Assembly (NCBI GenBank): GCA_013398295.1 | Contig: VZSF01009038.1 | Coordinates: 62,001-126,000, forward strand | Reading direction: 5' to 3' | Length of the DNA stretch: 64,000 bases | DNA from: Chionis minor | Taxonomy: Eukaryota > Chordata > Aves > Charadriiformes > Chionididae | Shown: positions 1-12,116 of the stretch, piece by piece | How positions within the stretch are numbered: position 1 is the stretch's first letter | Layout of the letters: each line of letters opens with the position of its first letter | Program-made: the position numbers and the translations under genes | The notes under the pieces: model-generated | Databases searched by the model: none | Told to the model about the DNA's origin: nothing | Seen by the model: the letters and a program-made list of their open reading frames with translations, nothing else

Positions 1-523
1 AGGCATATGGTTTTGTGCTTCCCAGCAGTATTTCAGCCACCGTAACTGCTACTGAATGTCAGGCGTTGAAGGTTTCTCTTCTGACAACCTTAATAAGACA
101 AGAGCTATTTATGAACCAGTTCTGCATATCTGGAACTTGCTTGTGCCCTGTTGTCCCTGCCAGCTCAGACACCTGAATGTTTACAGTCACTGTTGAAGTC
201 TACTGAACTTATCTCCCCCCTTAAAAACAGACCTCCAAAAATCAGTTAAAAGTGCCAGCAAATACATATTTTATAAGATGACACACTAAGATGTATGTCT
301 TCACGTAGGCAAGATCAGTCTAGAAGGATTTTTTGCCCAGATATTTTGGTAGGAGCTGAAGCCAAATGGCAAAAAGATCCCCTTGAACTGCATAACTTTA
401 GGCCATTACCGTCTTTGAGGATGAGTTAAGTCAAACTTTCAAGAGAGCCCCTTTTTGCACCCAGGGGAGAACTACCATCTGACTGTCACCTCCAATCTCC
501 ACCAGCTTTGACTACAGCCAAAG
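1..523. other. Unique non-coding sequence
   Basis: No repeat family, long open frame or RNA gene recognised. Composition is ordinary for bird intergenic or intronic DNA. Only frames far too short to support are open. Confidence 0.5.
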
Positions 524-901
524 TCACAGAACCATAGAATGGTTTAGGTTGGAAGGGACCTTGCAGATCATCGAGTTCCAACCTCCCTGCCGTAGGCAGG
601 GACACCTCCCACTAGACCAGGTTGCCCAAGGCCACATCCAGCCTGGCCTTAAACACCTCCAGGGATGGGGCCTCAGCAACCTCTCTGGGCAACCTGTTCC
701 AGTGCCTCACCACCCTCAAAGGAAAAAATTTCTTCCTAATGTTTAATCTAAACCTGCCCTCTTCCAGTTTTAAGCCCAAACCTGGGTTGCATCAAGAGAA
801 GTGTGGCCAGCAGGTCAAGGGAGGTGATTCTGCCCCTCTACTCCACTCTCGTGAGACCCCACCTGCAGTACTGCATCCAGCTCTGGAGTCCCCAACATAA
901 G
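524..901 (-). mobile_element. CR1 LINE fragment (group A), 5' part inverted
   Basis: The left part, 524 to about 782, is CR1 in antisense. It starts with the tail (CATAGAATGG) and TTGGAAGGGACCTT, continues through the stem region near 584-602, and runs into the AAACTGGAAGAG-type region read in reverse. The right part, about 783-901, is CR1 in the opposite (sense) orientation and comes from farther upstream in the element. Its + strand frame reads [20 protein letters not shown], which is the C-terminal end of the CR1 reverse-transcriptase ORF2. A 3' end followed by an inverted upstream segment is the structure left by 5' inversion during target-primed reverse transcription, seen here with loss of the sequence in between. 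Two independent insertions side by side are the alternative. The element is dead. Confidence 0.9.
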
Positions 902-2271
902 TCAACGGCAGAATTTCCCTTTTTGTATCGCCAGACCTCTCAGCTCTGCAAGCCAAAGCACCCGCGCAGCCCAGAGCCACAAGGCACATGTCCCAGCTGA
1001 GGAGCATGCTTCTGCTGAGGGTACTTCTGTGTGCGGCTCCTCGGGGCTCCTACAGATCCCCAATGAGACCACGTGGGCCAAGCAGAAGGGCCCCATATCA
1101 CACATGCCATGCTCTGCTCTGCGCTACGGGGACTTTGACCCAGTGGCTCACACTTCTCTTCCTCCTTTCAATGCACCATCAACACTTGAGTGCTCGCCCA
1201 TCTTCAAATGGCTGTGTGCCCACCAAGTAGTTACTAAAACAGGATAAATCAGAAGCCCCAGTGTCACTTGCCTGTTCCGCACCATTTTGAACGTGAAAAA
1301 GGAAAGCCAAAAACATAGTTTGATATCAGAATAATGTTAAAATAATGCAGACATGCATATCAATAAATATTTAAATTCTTCAGAAAGTTAAAAGAAAGGT
1401 CTTCAACTAGATTGCCCGCTCCACACTCGTTTTACATGGGCTGGGAGCCTCACACCCTATGCTGCAATGTTCATTGCATAAAGTTGCAAGGAAGATAATT
1501 AGTAGCGGTTGGTAATGTTACAGTTCATTAGGAATATAAACCCACCAACCGCTCTGTGTGCTCATTATTTAAGCATCCATAATGCAACTATTATCAAGAT
1601 ACGCACTGGGCAGGAGTGAGCTTTGACCAGACTCTGCACAGCAGGTCAGAAGTTCCTGTGAACTTGACCATGAATGAACGAAAAAGCGAGTTTTGAAGAA
1701 GTGGATGAGGATGCTCACAACAAGTCTGTTCAGCCAGGATACAGGAAGGGAGCGCAGGCTGCAAATCTGACTGACTGAAATCATCTACTTCATATGCTGA
1801 ACACCCTGCATGCTCAAGGAGAAATGAATTACCAAAATTAATCTGCAAATAATTTCAAATAAACAAACTTGTGATGACCGAAAGCTGTTTACACACAATT
1901 AGCAATCAGAAAAAAAGAAGAGCGAGCAGAACAGCTCTTACTAACTTCAATAGGCTCTAGATCAGGCCCTGTGAAAGAGTTGGTTATTACAAAGTTAACT
2001 GAAAGAGTTATTCACCCAACTCCATTTATGCTTTTAGATAACACACTGCTAATCAGCGATCATTAGATCAGCGATCATTAGAAGCATGGGAGTTACAGCG
2101 GGACCTCACGGAGCCTCCAACAGCTTCACCAGCCCCTCTTCTTGCAGCACCACAGCAGCAGATTGTTGCTCGTTGCCGTGCCCTGCCTCCACCCCTCCAT
2201 GCTGTCTCCATACATGAGGCAACACTCCAACCATGCTCATCTCTACCCAGCCTCGCCAGGGAGGCTCCACC
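902..2271. other. Unique non-coding sequence
   Basis: No gene or repeat family recognised. A perfect 15-base direct duplication lies at 2052-2081. The 1300-1420 part is AT-rich. Open frames of 60-105 codons occur on both strands but overlap one another and have no recognisable domain. Confidence 0.5.
2052..2081. repeat. Two-copy 15-base tandem duplication
   Basis: The unit ATCAGCGATCATTAG occurs twice in a row without a mismatch (2052-2066, 2067-2081). It is probably a recent slippage or end-joining product. Confidence 0.9.
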
Positions 2272-2514
2272 AGGCTCAGCTTTGGGGGGTTTAGACTGGA
2301 TGTTAGGCAACATTCCTTCGCCAAAAGGATTGTCAAGCATTGGAAGAGGCTGCCCAGGGCAGTGGTGGATTCGCCATCCCTGGAGGTATTTCCCAGCCAG
2401 GCAGACGTGGTGCCGAGGGACATTGGTTAGGGGTGGGTTGGGCAGTGTTGGGTTGATGGTTGGACTCGATGACCTTAGAGGTCTCTTCCAACCTAAGTGA
2501 TTCTATGATTCTAC
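2272..2514 (+). mobile_element. CR1 LINE 3' fragment (group B), sense
   Basis: Sense-strand CR1 3' end: GGTTTAGACTGGATGTTAGG near 2288, a TGCCCAGGGCAGTGGTGGA-like block near 2350, GGTTGGACTCGATGACCTT near 2459, and the tail GATTCTATGATTCTA ending at 2514. It is 5'-truncated to about 240 bases. The insertion is diverged, and no target duplication is evident. Confidence 0.93.
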
Positions 2515-5260
2515 TCCAGTCAAACCAAGACTTGTAGTATATCTGCTGCAGTTTTCATCCATTACTTAGGGTAATTCAGCGAAAAAAAGCAATCAACTTT
2601 CTATGAAAGAATCTAAGAATAATGAATGGAGCCTTTAGTCTTTTCTGTTAAAGATGTCGCAAACAAAGCCTGCTCCTTAGTCAAATCACCTGCCATCGAG
2701 ACAAAAAGTGACATCTCTGAATGAGAGCTCAGTTGGAGTTTATTAGCCAAGAACAGCTAAAATGAGGCTGAGGAATATAAATCCAACTGAGCTTTCTTCC
2801 TCTTAATTTTCTTTGTCAGAAGACAATCAAAGTGAAAAAAAGGAGGTGCACAGCTTTCTAGCAGCCTTGCTCTCCTGAAAGCACCAACATGAGCCCCCTT
2901 GTTCACCTGCAGGTGGGGACCCATGTGCAGAAGCCATCCTCGGCTAACCCAGGAGATGTCATCCTCCCTTCAAGCCAGCTTTGAGGGAAGCCCACCAACA
3001 AAACAGCAAGCAAAAGTTGGGTTTTTCAGAGAAACACATTACCCCCCAACACGAAGATAAATGTTGGGATTCTTCCAAAACAAAAAGTTGACATGTAATC
3101 AAAGGTTACAAATTATGTTTCTTAACTTTAGGAAATTTCTTTTTAAGCAAATCTTAAGCAATGTTTTTCCCCAAAAATCAATAACTTTTTGTTCGCTGAA
3201 GAACAGAATGGGTTTGCAAAGGGCAAGCTCATCTTACCAAAATTTCAAGGTCAAATAATATTATTAATTGTCCATATAGCTCGACATTGATACCTGTGCT
3301 GCAGAAACTGGCACAGGGTGGGGAAGGTGCCATCAAACCGGGCCAAATTACGGACATATCCCACTATTATCATTGTGGCAGTCTGATTGCTTGAAGGGGG
3401 GACAAGGTGCTGCATACTTTGAAACATTATCACATAGGCAGTTATTTGATTCCCCTCCAACCCGAGGAGATAAATTTACTTCCGCGATATTCAGACCACC
3501 ACCTCCAGTCAGTAATACCCCGTCCTGTTTGTTACTGTAACAGGTTTTCTGAGACATGTTCCATTTCGGCTCAATTTATTGTAGGTCTGGTTCCCTGGTT
3601 TCAATAATCCTAAAGCTAACACAGGTGTCATGAGATATTGATGGAGAGAGGGACTTTAATCCAATCGCTGTGAATTTTTTGCTCCCTTTACCAATGTAAT
3701 GACCCACTTGGAAATCTCCATTGTTTGCAGAAAGTACAACCATAGAAAAAAACCCAGTCTCTATGAGAGGTCAACAAGGACGTGTGCTTGCCCTTCCCTT
3801 TGGGATAAACACCTCGCAATGCCGAGTGACCTACATAAAACAGGTCCTAAACAAGCATATTATGATAAAACAAAATGAGACGGTGCCAGTGTAACCAGCA
3901 GACTTCCCTGCTGCTGACAAACAGTTGTCAGCTTGGTCCAAACATGATGTCTTCAGTTGGGTGCTCGAGAAAAGAGACAGCTCATCTTAAAAGGAAAGAG
4001 TGACTACTTTCGCTTGTTGAGCTACCAAAGCCAGAGTCAAGCGGGGGTATGATTTCTCCCAACAAATCTATTCAGAAGACGTATACTGAAAGGGATTCCC
4101 TCTACTGTCTACGGACAAATTATAACCAAATGGTTGGAAATTGCCTTTGGCATAAATGGCAAGGTTTCTACTCATCATAGAAGGTCCTGGAATATTCTGC
4201 CACTAATGGTAACAGGCACAAGAGAGAAGATAACAACCTTCAGGCTGAAGTTCGATCCGTTTATGAAATTAATTCTATGCAAAAGTTGCCTGTAAGAACA
4301 AATTGCAGAATCTGGTAACTCAGAAGAACCGTTGCAGTCCCAAGTTTCTCCCCAAGTTACGTATTATTGACCACAGCGTGCCCTGCAAAGCAGCTTCCCA
4401 GGCTGCTCCTTCCTCCCTAGCGCATACACAAAGACCTGCCAGGGACTGACAGTCTTCCTGAAGGATTCATTCTCCCACCTGGCACCGACTCCAGCGCCTG
4501 GCTTACGCTTCACTGGAGTCTCTCCCATCGTGCCTCCAAGTTATCCTAAATCAGATTTTCCGTTGTTGCTCTAATGGTCTTATTATCCATCATGGCAAGT
4601 TGAAATGTGTTTTGTCGCCCTTCCAAAGGCAGTTCTTATTCAACAGCAAAATTTACATCTCTTTAAAGAAGTAAAAAGAATAAAAGGAAAAACATTTAAG
4701 GCGGCTGATTATATTCAGTTGGCAGGACAGAAGAGAAACGCTGTTTTGACTTTTATAAACTGTCATTACTGTTTTCTTTTTCCCTCCTCATACATAAAAC
4801 TTTCATTTTCAAAGCACAACTTTCACTCCAATACCAAATCTGTACCCTGCCGTGCAATGACTTAACAGAGCTTAATCCCACTTCTCGACATAATCCAGAC
4901 AAAACATGTCTACGCACATCGAGAAACTTTGTAGATAATTTATCCCAGTGATCCTTCATGAAAAAAAGATGAGAATGTTCCCAATATATTACTGAAACAT
5001 AAATACAAATTAATCACCAAGATGTTTGTTTGTATGTTTAAGCATATCGCATACAACTAATTTATCTTTAAGAATTACTGAGCCAGGCTCTCTCACCATA
5101 AATCAGGAATAATTCCATTGACTTATAGTCTACTCTCAGCGTAGCGTGAGGCTACTTTGTCCTTACACATTGGTGTAAGACACAATATTTCTTTTTCTAT
5201 AGAGGTACATAATCCAGATTTGAGGTTGCAGTATCAGTTTTTAACGTATCGCTCTACTAT

Positions 5261-5309
5261 TCACAGTAAATAGCAATATAGTTATTATAAATAGTTATAT
5301 TTACTGTGA
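5261..5309. repeat. Perfect 12-base inverted repeat, AT-rich loop
   Basis: TCACAGTAAATA at 5261-5272 is matched by its reverse complement at 5298-5309, with a 25-base AT-rich loop. It is followed directly by a second small inverted repeat, GATGACT / AGTCATC, at about 5308-5330. It may be the relic of a short palindromic DNA element or a chance hairpin. Confidence 0.6.
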
Positions 5310-6186
5310 TGACTTGTAATATTTAGTCATCCTAGCACTACTAATTCTTGTGCTGGTTTTGTGACTTATTAGGTGAAAATTTATTTTATGCTTCTGTCAT
5401 CACACAGCATCAAATTAATGGAAGAAAAACCTACTGAGGGCATCCTGTCAAACCCCCAGGTGCCACCCTGACATGGGGAGGCTCAGCAGGGAAGGCTTCC
5501 AGGAGCTGGCAGATGACAGCCAGCGAGAATCCTGCTTTGTGCATTCCCACCGCGTTCACCACCTCCTTTTCTGCGTCTCTTCAAAACCACCACAGCCCCT
5601 GGTCACGTCCATGGCTGACAAGTAAATCTCTTATCCCGTGGCCCGCAAAGTCTCGGGACCAGCCATCTCACCAAGGCACTCAGGAAGGGCTCGGCACGCT
5701 CCATGCCGCAGCAGGAGACCTCGCCGTGCTCCACCAGGGGCTCTTGGCTACTTGCTGCATTGGTGGCCCACCACCGCACCAGGGTCTGGGATCACATCAC
5801 AGAGGGGAAATTTATGACAAACGGCTGGAATTAGTTTTGTTCGTAGCATCTGGAGGATGAGTTAGTGACAATTATTAAAGTATATTAAAGATAAAGTATA
5901 TCTCCATTGGAATATAATAAAATATTGCAGTGCCAAAGATCAGACTTCTGCCGGAGACAAGCGGCAGCATCAGCTATCAAGAGTCCCATGTGCCAGCTTC
6001 TGCCCAGCGGCAGGCAGACACGCTCTGCCAGGAGCACATCCAGACACCGCTGAGTTCCTACCCCACTGGGATCCAACCTCCATTTACTCTTCAGCCTGCT
6101 AGGGACAAGTGCCAGCATAAATTTAGAAAAAGCTGCAAATTCCTTCTCTGTGGACTTGCTGCATTGCTCTGCCACCGCTTCCAGCC

Positions 6187-6200
6187 TCAGAAGGGGGCAC
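6187..6200 (+). promoter_or_regulatory. CTCF-like motif
   Basis: TCAGAAGGGGGCAC agrees at 12 of 14 positions with the core consensus CCASYAGRKGGCRS. Such matches occur by chance, and no conservation or occupancy can be seen from one sequence. Confidence 0.2.
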
Positions 6201-6565
6201 TGCTCCCATTTAAATAGTGCTGCACTGTGAAGGGACCACTCCGAATGGGATTATCCTTTTTGGCCCATTTCAGGTAACGAGGAGTGACTATTGACAACTG
6301 AGCAACTTCCAGAGCATCAGTTTAGCGTAAGAACATTTCTCAAGCCAAACAGTTTAAATTAAACACGACTGAAAAGCTATTTTGCTTATTTTTAAGCAGT
6401 TCCCACAACATCTGCCCAGGTATTCAAATACCTGAGGTTTATCAGAGATGGCCTGGTTTTGCTTTTCCACTTAAGATTTGGATGAAGCGTGTGCACGTTA
6501 ACCCTTTGGGGTTTGAAGTCAATGGGAGATTGTCTGATCTACTTAAGCTATGGATCCTATTTCTT

Positions 6566-6609
6566 TTTGGTTTGGGGTTTGGTTTGGTTTTGTTGGTTGG
6601 GGTTTTTTT
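6566..6609 (+). repeat. G/T-rich low-complexity tract
   Basis: Runs of GG and GGGG are separated by T runs (GGTTTGGGGTTTGGTTTGG) and followed by a polypyrimidine stretch to about 6635. Similar tracts sit at 16828-16863 and 60259-60311. Confidence 0.7.
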
Positions 6610-9600
6610 CTTTTCCTTTTTTCCTGTTTTAAAGCATTTCCAGCTTCTGGAACTCTTCTTGTAACACACAAACTGCTCTTCCATGCTGTTCCAGAGCTGT
6701 TTCAAGCAGCATTTGTAAGTATTCCTCACCCTTTCCCTTAACAGCCGCTTAAAACACTTTTTGCTCCCCAATATAGTAGGATACTTGTTTCCTCATTTCT
6801 AAAGTTGAAAATTTGGGGTGCCAGAGCAATGGCATTGGTCCGCAGGGCCAGGACAGCACACAGGCAGCAGGACGCAGGGTTTTCGCTGCTCTCCACAGCC
6901 ATCCAGGCAAGGAGCTCCAGCCAACACCACCACTGGGGCTCCATCCCCTTGCCAAGACCATCCCACTCTGTCCCAGGTACCCGGTGCTCACGCTGGAACC
7001 CTGACACTGCCCACTGGGACACATCTCTGCAGGGTGGCAAGTTTTCTGGCCCCCACAACAGCCGGCTCATAATATTGTGTTAGAAGAGCTTAGTGTTAGC
7101 GTGGGTACAGATGGGCAACTCCAGACAAATGGACTTTTTCCAGCTCCCAGGAGCTAAAGCAGCAATTCAGATCTTTTTTATGATGATGTTTGCTTGATGC
7201 TTATTTCTGGTGCTCACTTTGATTTGGGTTTTTTTTTTCCTTGCTCATTCCCCGGACTGCTATCCAGTTCTGCAGATCTCCAACCAGTCCTGCTCACCAA
7301 AATTTTTGCCAAAATAGCTTATTCTTAAGACAGCCTCGGATACTGATCCCTGCCTCCTGCCTAGCCCCCGGCCCTCTGCACGCCTGCCTCTTCTGCTCTG
7401 GGAGCATCAACAAAAAGCCCAAGATCCTCACTGCTACCTATTTAAACGCTAATGATCACCCACTTATTTTACAAACGCCAGAGCAGATAGCAGGTGGGAT
7501 AAAAAGGATATTAACAGGGATAGAAAGGACTATCCCAAGATATACCCCCAAATTCTCATAATGGCTGATGAATACAAGAATCTGATATGTTACCTACAAA
7601 ACCACCTAAAGTCATCACTGTCTGCATCAGTGTTACGTGAACTTAAGTTTAGAGGGTTTTTATTATATATAAAACATTTTTATATATGAAAACCAAATAA
7701 AAATGTTATCACTCTAATGCCTAACCACTCGGCAGGGCAAACCCGTGATAAAAATAAAGTTCCATATTCTTTTGCCCTAAGTCAAAAAAATTCATATAGG
7801 TATTATCTTACTTTGTGGGTGCAGTTAAGACACCCAACTTGCTCCTTCAGCAATTTCAGTGTCTGGAGAGGCAAAGCAGCCACCCGGTTTCTGCAGAGAG
7901 CAGGAGGACACGAAGCTGGCACGCACTTCGCTGGTCCGTCCTTCGATCCCACAGTCGGGGCCGTGCTTGTTTGCGTTCACACCGCAGATTTCCCCATTCA
8001 GCATCAAGGGCAGGTGGCAAACGGTGAGGACAACCCACCAGGGTGGTGTAACACTCCCTTACCCACTCCTGCCATCACTCACGTGCCGAGCCGCTCGGGT
8101 GCTCACCAAGGGCTGGAAGAGGCAGGGAAGTGGTGGAGGAAGGAAGGAAGGGCTCTGCTTTTGTGCGGCCACAATGAACAAATTATCTGTGCAACCTCCT
8201 CAGGAAAGCCATTGATGTTGGCTGGAGAGGCAGCTGCTCACCCATCTTTGCAATGAAGGAAAGGTCTTGGGCTGGAGCCATGAAAACATGTGACAGTGGG
8301 AAAATCCGAGCAAAGGAAATAAAGACAAGACTGTTTGCAATGATCCACCATAAACAGCTTAATAAGGAGGTCACTGTTCCTCTGAGGAGTCAGACCATCG
8401 CTTCAGGAAGCCGCAATGAGGGACCGATGGCAGGAGGGTGAAAGGAGGCCCAGGAGACACTTCTGCTCCTCAGGGCTGTGAAGGCGGCCTGGTTGCATCC
8501 AAAAACCCCAGGGCCACCAAGGAAAGAACAGCCTTGAGGAAGAAGCACCTTCAGTGGTAGCATCTTCCATTTCTTCTGCGGGTTTCAGGAAAATCTCCTC
8601 ATACAGAGCTGGCCTTACTTACTGTACATTAAACAAATACTAGCTACTCCTCTGCTAATGTGTTTGTCTTCTGCTACAAAAATACAGAAAGCCTTTTAAA
8701 TATGCTGCTGTAAGAAACAACAGCTCTGTAGGTAATGGGACGCCTATTTGTGAAGTCCCATATTCAGGTCAAAATACTAGTATGTAATAAGCCGGCTCTT
8801 AAACACATAGATAACAGCATTATTTGAAGGGAAAAGACATTACAGATACAACTGCAAATGGAAACATTAGAGGAAATGCACTGTTGCTCGTTTACTTCTC
8901 TTGAAGTCTTAGGGGAAAAAACCATCAACATCATATTCCAAAGCCAGGCTTGTGAAACCTAATAATAACTTAAAACAAAGCCTAGTCAGCACATCCATTT
9001 CCAGATCAATGAATCCAAAGACTTTGAATCACTTCCCTGAAAGTTTGTAATCTGCCCACAACTTTTGTTTATGCACTGCAGTTCACTGGCCAGTTTTAAC
9101 CATTGAGCCTGGGCAGAGCAATGATAGCACCTACTAACTGTGAGCAAAGAATCAGATCCTCCAAAAGAGCCTCCATGGTTGGGGTGACTTACTCATCTTC
9201 TCCCCAACCCAGCCTGGCCATACTGAGGAGACAAATCAAGCACTTTGAAACTCTAAAACCCATATATACAGGGCGTTTCCAAGTTTACCAATCCATTTTA
9301 GCTCTCTGTGGCAGCAAACGCCACTTTTAAAACGCTAACAACCAAAACAGCATGGAAACGACCAGACTGGTGCTATCCTCACCACGTGCCACCACCACCC
9401 CAGCCCTCCTCGTGCTGCTGCGGCGTAGTGTTGGCAGCTCACCTTCAGTTAGCCCCTTGCTATGAAACCCAGATCCCTGCAAAAGGCTTCACCCTTCCAG
9501 ACCTCTCCCAAAACTATGACGTGACCCCAGGACTCCCTGCCCATGGCCTACACTCACCATCTCTCCATTTGCTGTTTTTACAAAGTCCGGTTTCCCCAAC

Positions 9601-10823
9601 CTTTTCAGACGGCACTACGCAAGTAGCCTGTCTTCATCACCATGTACTCAAATTTATTTCCAGACCATTGTATGGACAATGGTAATTGGTGGTGAATTCA
9701 GTCACCTGCACACTTTGCCACCCCATTAGCACTAATTCCCACCAGCGCCCATTCCCCGTGAACTACTCCGGCTCATGAGAGCTGCCAGTGCTTAAGCCAT
9801 TCCGTATGTCAGGTTTCGACAGGCTACAGGGATCACTTTTTAATTAGACTGATATTTAGTTCTAGGTCAAATGGCTTCCAATAAGCTAAGTTCAGCGTCT
9901 CGGCGAATTTAGCTTTGCCAGTTAAGCTTGCAACCTCGCAGGAGGAGGAAATTAGGTCTGCGTGACAAGACTGCTTCTTCACAGCCAGGTAAATGCCATG
10001 GATAATGCTCCTAACCTGTTCATCTTCACTGACTGAATGCCATGCTAGACCTACATCTGCAAACAAGCTTTCATTTCATCTTCAAAAATTAGCATTTTCC
10101 AGAAGGGACTGAATTTTATCACAAGGTTACTAGCAATACTTAGTAAGAGGTATCTGTAGAATGAAAGCAAACCAAGAAGCAGGTCCATTTAGTAAAAACA
10201 GGCATGATTGTGCCATCCCAGACAATGGATTTATGGAAATACGTTTGTTCTATGCCAAATGCCATGCTAAATAATGCAAAAACGTTCACTTTTACACACT
10301 CCTGTTCCATAGTCCCAGTCCTGCCGCAGGAATAGTTAGGGGGTTTTATATGAAGAATTTTACTATTAGAAAATTCATCTCAATGCATGATTTTGTGCCT
10401 GGTCTAGTATTGTCATTGTTAAAAGCTTGTGCTCTACCTCTGCCTCAAGTTGTAGAGGGCTCAGCTCTGCCCTCAGTGGTGCTCGGCGGCTGTTACTCTT
10501 CTGATGAACGTGCCACAGAAAGAGACTGTGACATACTTTGAAATAAGCCAGAGGGTAAATTGGGATAGTGAGGGTTTGTGTAGATCCAAACAGATCTACA
10601 GAGAAGCCGGAGTGCAGCTTTGGAAAAACAGACTGCTAATTTGTCAGAAAAAAAAAAAAAGTTCACTGAATAATGTCCATAAAACAAGAGCACAGTTGAG
10701 ATAAATGCTGAAAACACAAGTGGCATAGCATGACAGACAACTGTGCATCGCTAAAACAGCTCACGTGCTGAAGCATAAAGCAATGTATTCCACATCTCAC
10801 ACCAATAAAGGCATAAAGTTGTG

Positions 10824-10970
10824 CCTGCCCCATCCCTGGAGGTGTTCGAGGCCAGGTTGGACGGGGCTTGGAGCAACCTGGTCTAGTGGGAGGTGTCTCT
10901 GCCCAGGGCAGAGGGTGGGACTGGATGGTCTTTAAGGTCCCTTCCAACCTAAACCATTCTGTGGTTCTAC
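10824..10970 (+). mobile_element. CR1 LINE 3' fragment (group A), sense
   Basis: It starts at CCTGCCCCATCCCTGGAGGT and passes through CTGGTCTAGTGGGAGGTGTC, then the 3' stem (CTCTGCCC at 10897-10904, GGGCAGAG at 10906-10913), TTTAAGGTCCCTTCCAACC and the tail CCATTCTGTGGTTCTA. It is 5'-truncated to about 147 bases. The stem carries a paired change relative to other group A copies in the window. A second CR1 begins 12 bases after its tail. Confidence 0.95.
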
Positions 10971-10982
10971 ATAAGCTTGAGG

Positions 10983-11280
10983 GTGCCAGGAGAAGGGGGC
11001 CAGGCTTTTTTCAGTGGTGCCCAGTGACAGGACAAGGGGCAATGGGGATCAACTCGAATATAGGAAGTTTCATCTCAACATGAGAAGAAACTTCTTCCCT
11101 TTTAGGGCGGCAGAGCACTGGCACAGGCTGCCCAGAGAGGTGGTGGAGTCTCCCACTCTGGAGACATTCCCAACCCGCCTGGACGCCATCCTGTGCCACC
11201 TGCTGTAGGTGGACCTGATCTGGCAGGGGGTTGGACCAGATGATCTCTAGAGGGCCCTGCCAGCCCTTAACATTCTGTGA
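10983..11280 (+). mobile_element. CR1 LINE 3' fragment (group C), sense
   Basis: Sense CR1 of another subfamily: GTGACAGGACAAGGGGCAAT, AGGAAGTTTCATCTCAACAT, CACAGGCTGCCCAGAGAGGT, GGTTGGACCAGATGATCTC and a TTAACATTCTGTGA end without the ATTCTATG octamer tail. It is about 298 bases long. It lies directly after the 3' tail of the preceding CR1 in the same orientation, so it inserted at or next to that tail. The closest relative in the window is 23032-23312. Confidence 0.93.
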
Positions 11281-12069
11281 AAGAAAAAATACCACGCAGA
11301 TGAAAAGCTACGCAGGGAGAACAGCAACGAACAGATTGAGTGAGCTCTTTGCCGTTGCAAGCGCTCTTCCAGCCGTGGCCCCATCAGACCTACCCTGCCA
11401 GGCAGGCACACACGAGAGAGCAGGTTTCTCTCTGCAGAAGAAGGGGGAAAGCTTATCTGTATTTTCCACCAGCACTTTGAGCCGTAGGTATTACTTTTCA
11501 TAGCTCAGAGGCATTCCATTCAGACTCAAAAAACTCTTCAAAATCTTATCAGCCCTCTTCGAAGAACTAAAAAAAAACCAACCACCCAGAAGTTCTCTAA
11601 ACAGCGGTTCAAACCCAGAAGTATTTTTGTATTTGTGCACAGATATGAGCTCACACTCTATTTTATGTATAAATAATGTGTGTGTATTTATAGATATGCT
11701 CACAGCCAAGAAACCAGACTATTTTAACTGTTATGCACCATCAGAAAATGGTATTTTAAAACCGTGCCATTTCCAACAAAAACTGAGCCACTTTGGACCT
11801 CCCAATGGTCAGGACAAAGCCTAGAGTATCGACCGCTCCTGCTCTCTCCAGAGGGAATGTCTTGGATTGATACCATAAATATCAGGCATCACCATTTTCC
11901 AAAACAACTCATTTCCTTGAAAAACCCTAAATGAGCGCAATAAACTATCCCATGGGGAAAAAATATGCGTGCACCTTCACGGCATTACTCACATGGCGGT
12001 AATATAAAATATCTTCCTAATATACCTGAAGTCAAACTCTATAGATAAAAACACTCTGTAGTTTACAGC

Positions 12070-12116
12070 AAAAAAAAAAATGCAAAATTAAAAAAGAAAA
12101 AAAAAAAAAGAAAAAA
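12070..12116 (+). repeat. A-rich low-complexity tract
   Basis: About 47 bases are nearly all A, broken by single T, G and C bases. No polyadenylation-signal context or transposon end is recognised upstream. Confidence 0.9.

Larger units (their letters stand above)
2515..10823. other. 8.3 kb unique non-coding stretch
   Basis: No gene recognised on either strand. Minor structure is present: a 12-base inverted repeat at 5261-5309, a CTCF-like motif at 6187-6200, a G/T-rich tract at 6566-6609, and an exon-like segment with strong splice-site sequences at 6635-6714. The longest frames (for example 179 codons near 7717-8256 on +) have no known domain and no consistent exon signals. AT-rich spans at 5000-5400, 7600-7700 and 8600-9000 could be intronic or intergenic. 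No CR1 was seen in this stretch. Confidence 0.5.

Noticed and set aside
7717..8256. 179-codon plus-strand frame
   Set aside because: No recognised domain; three other frames of 60-118 codons overlap it.
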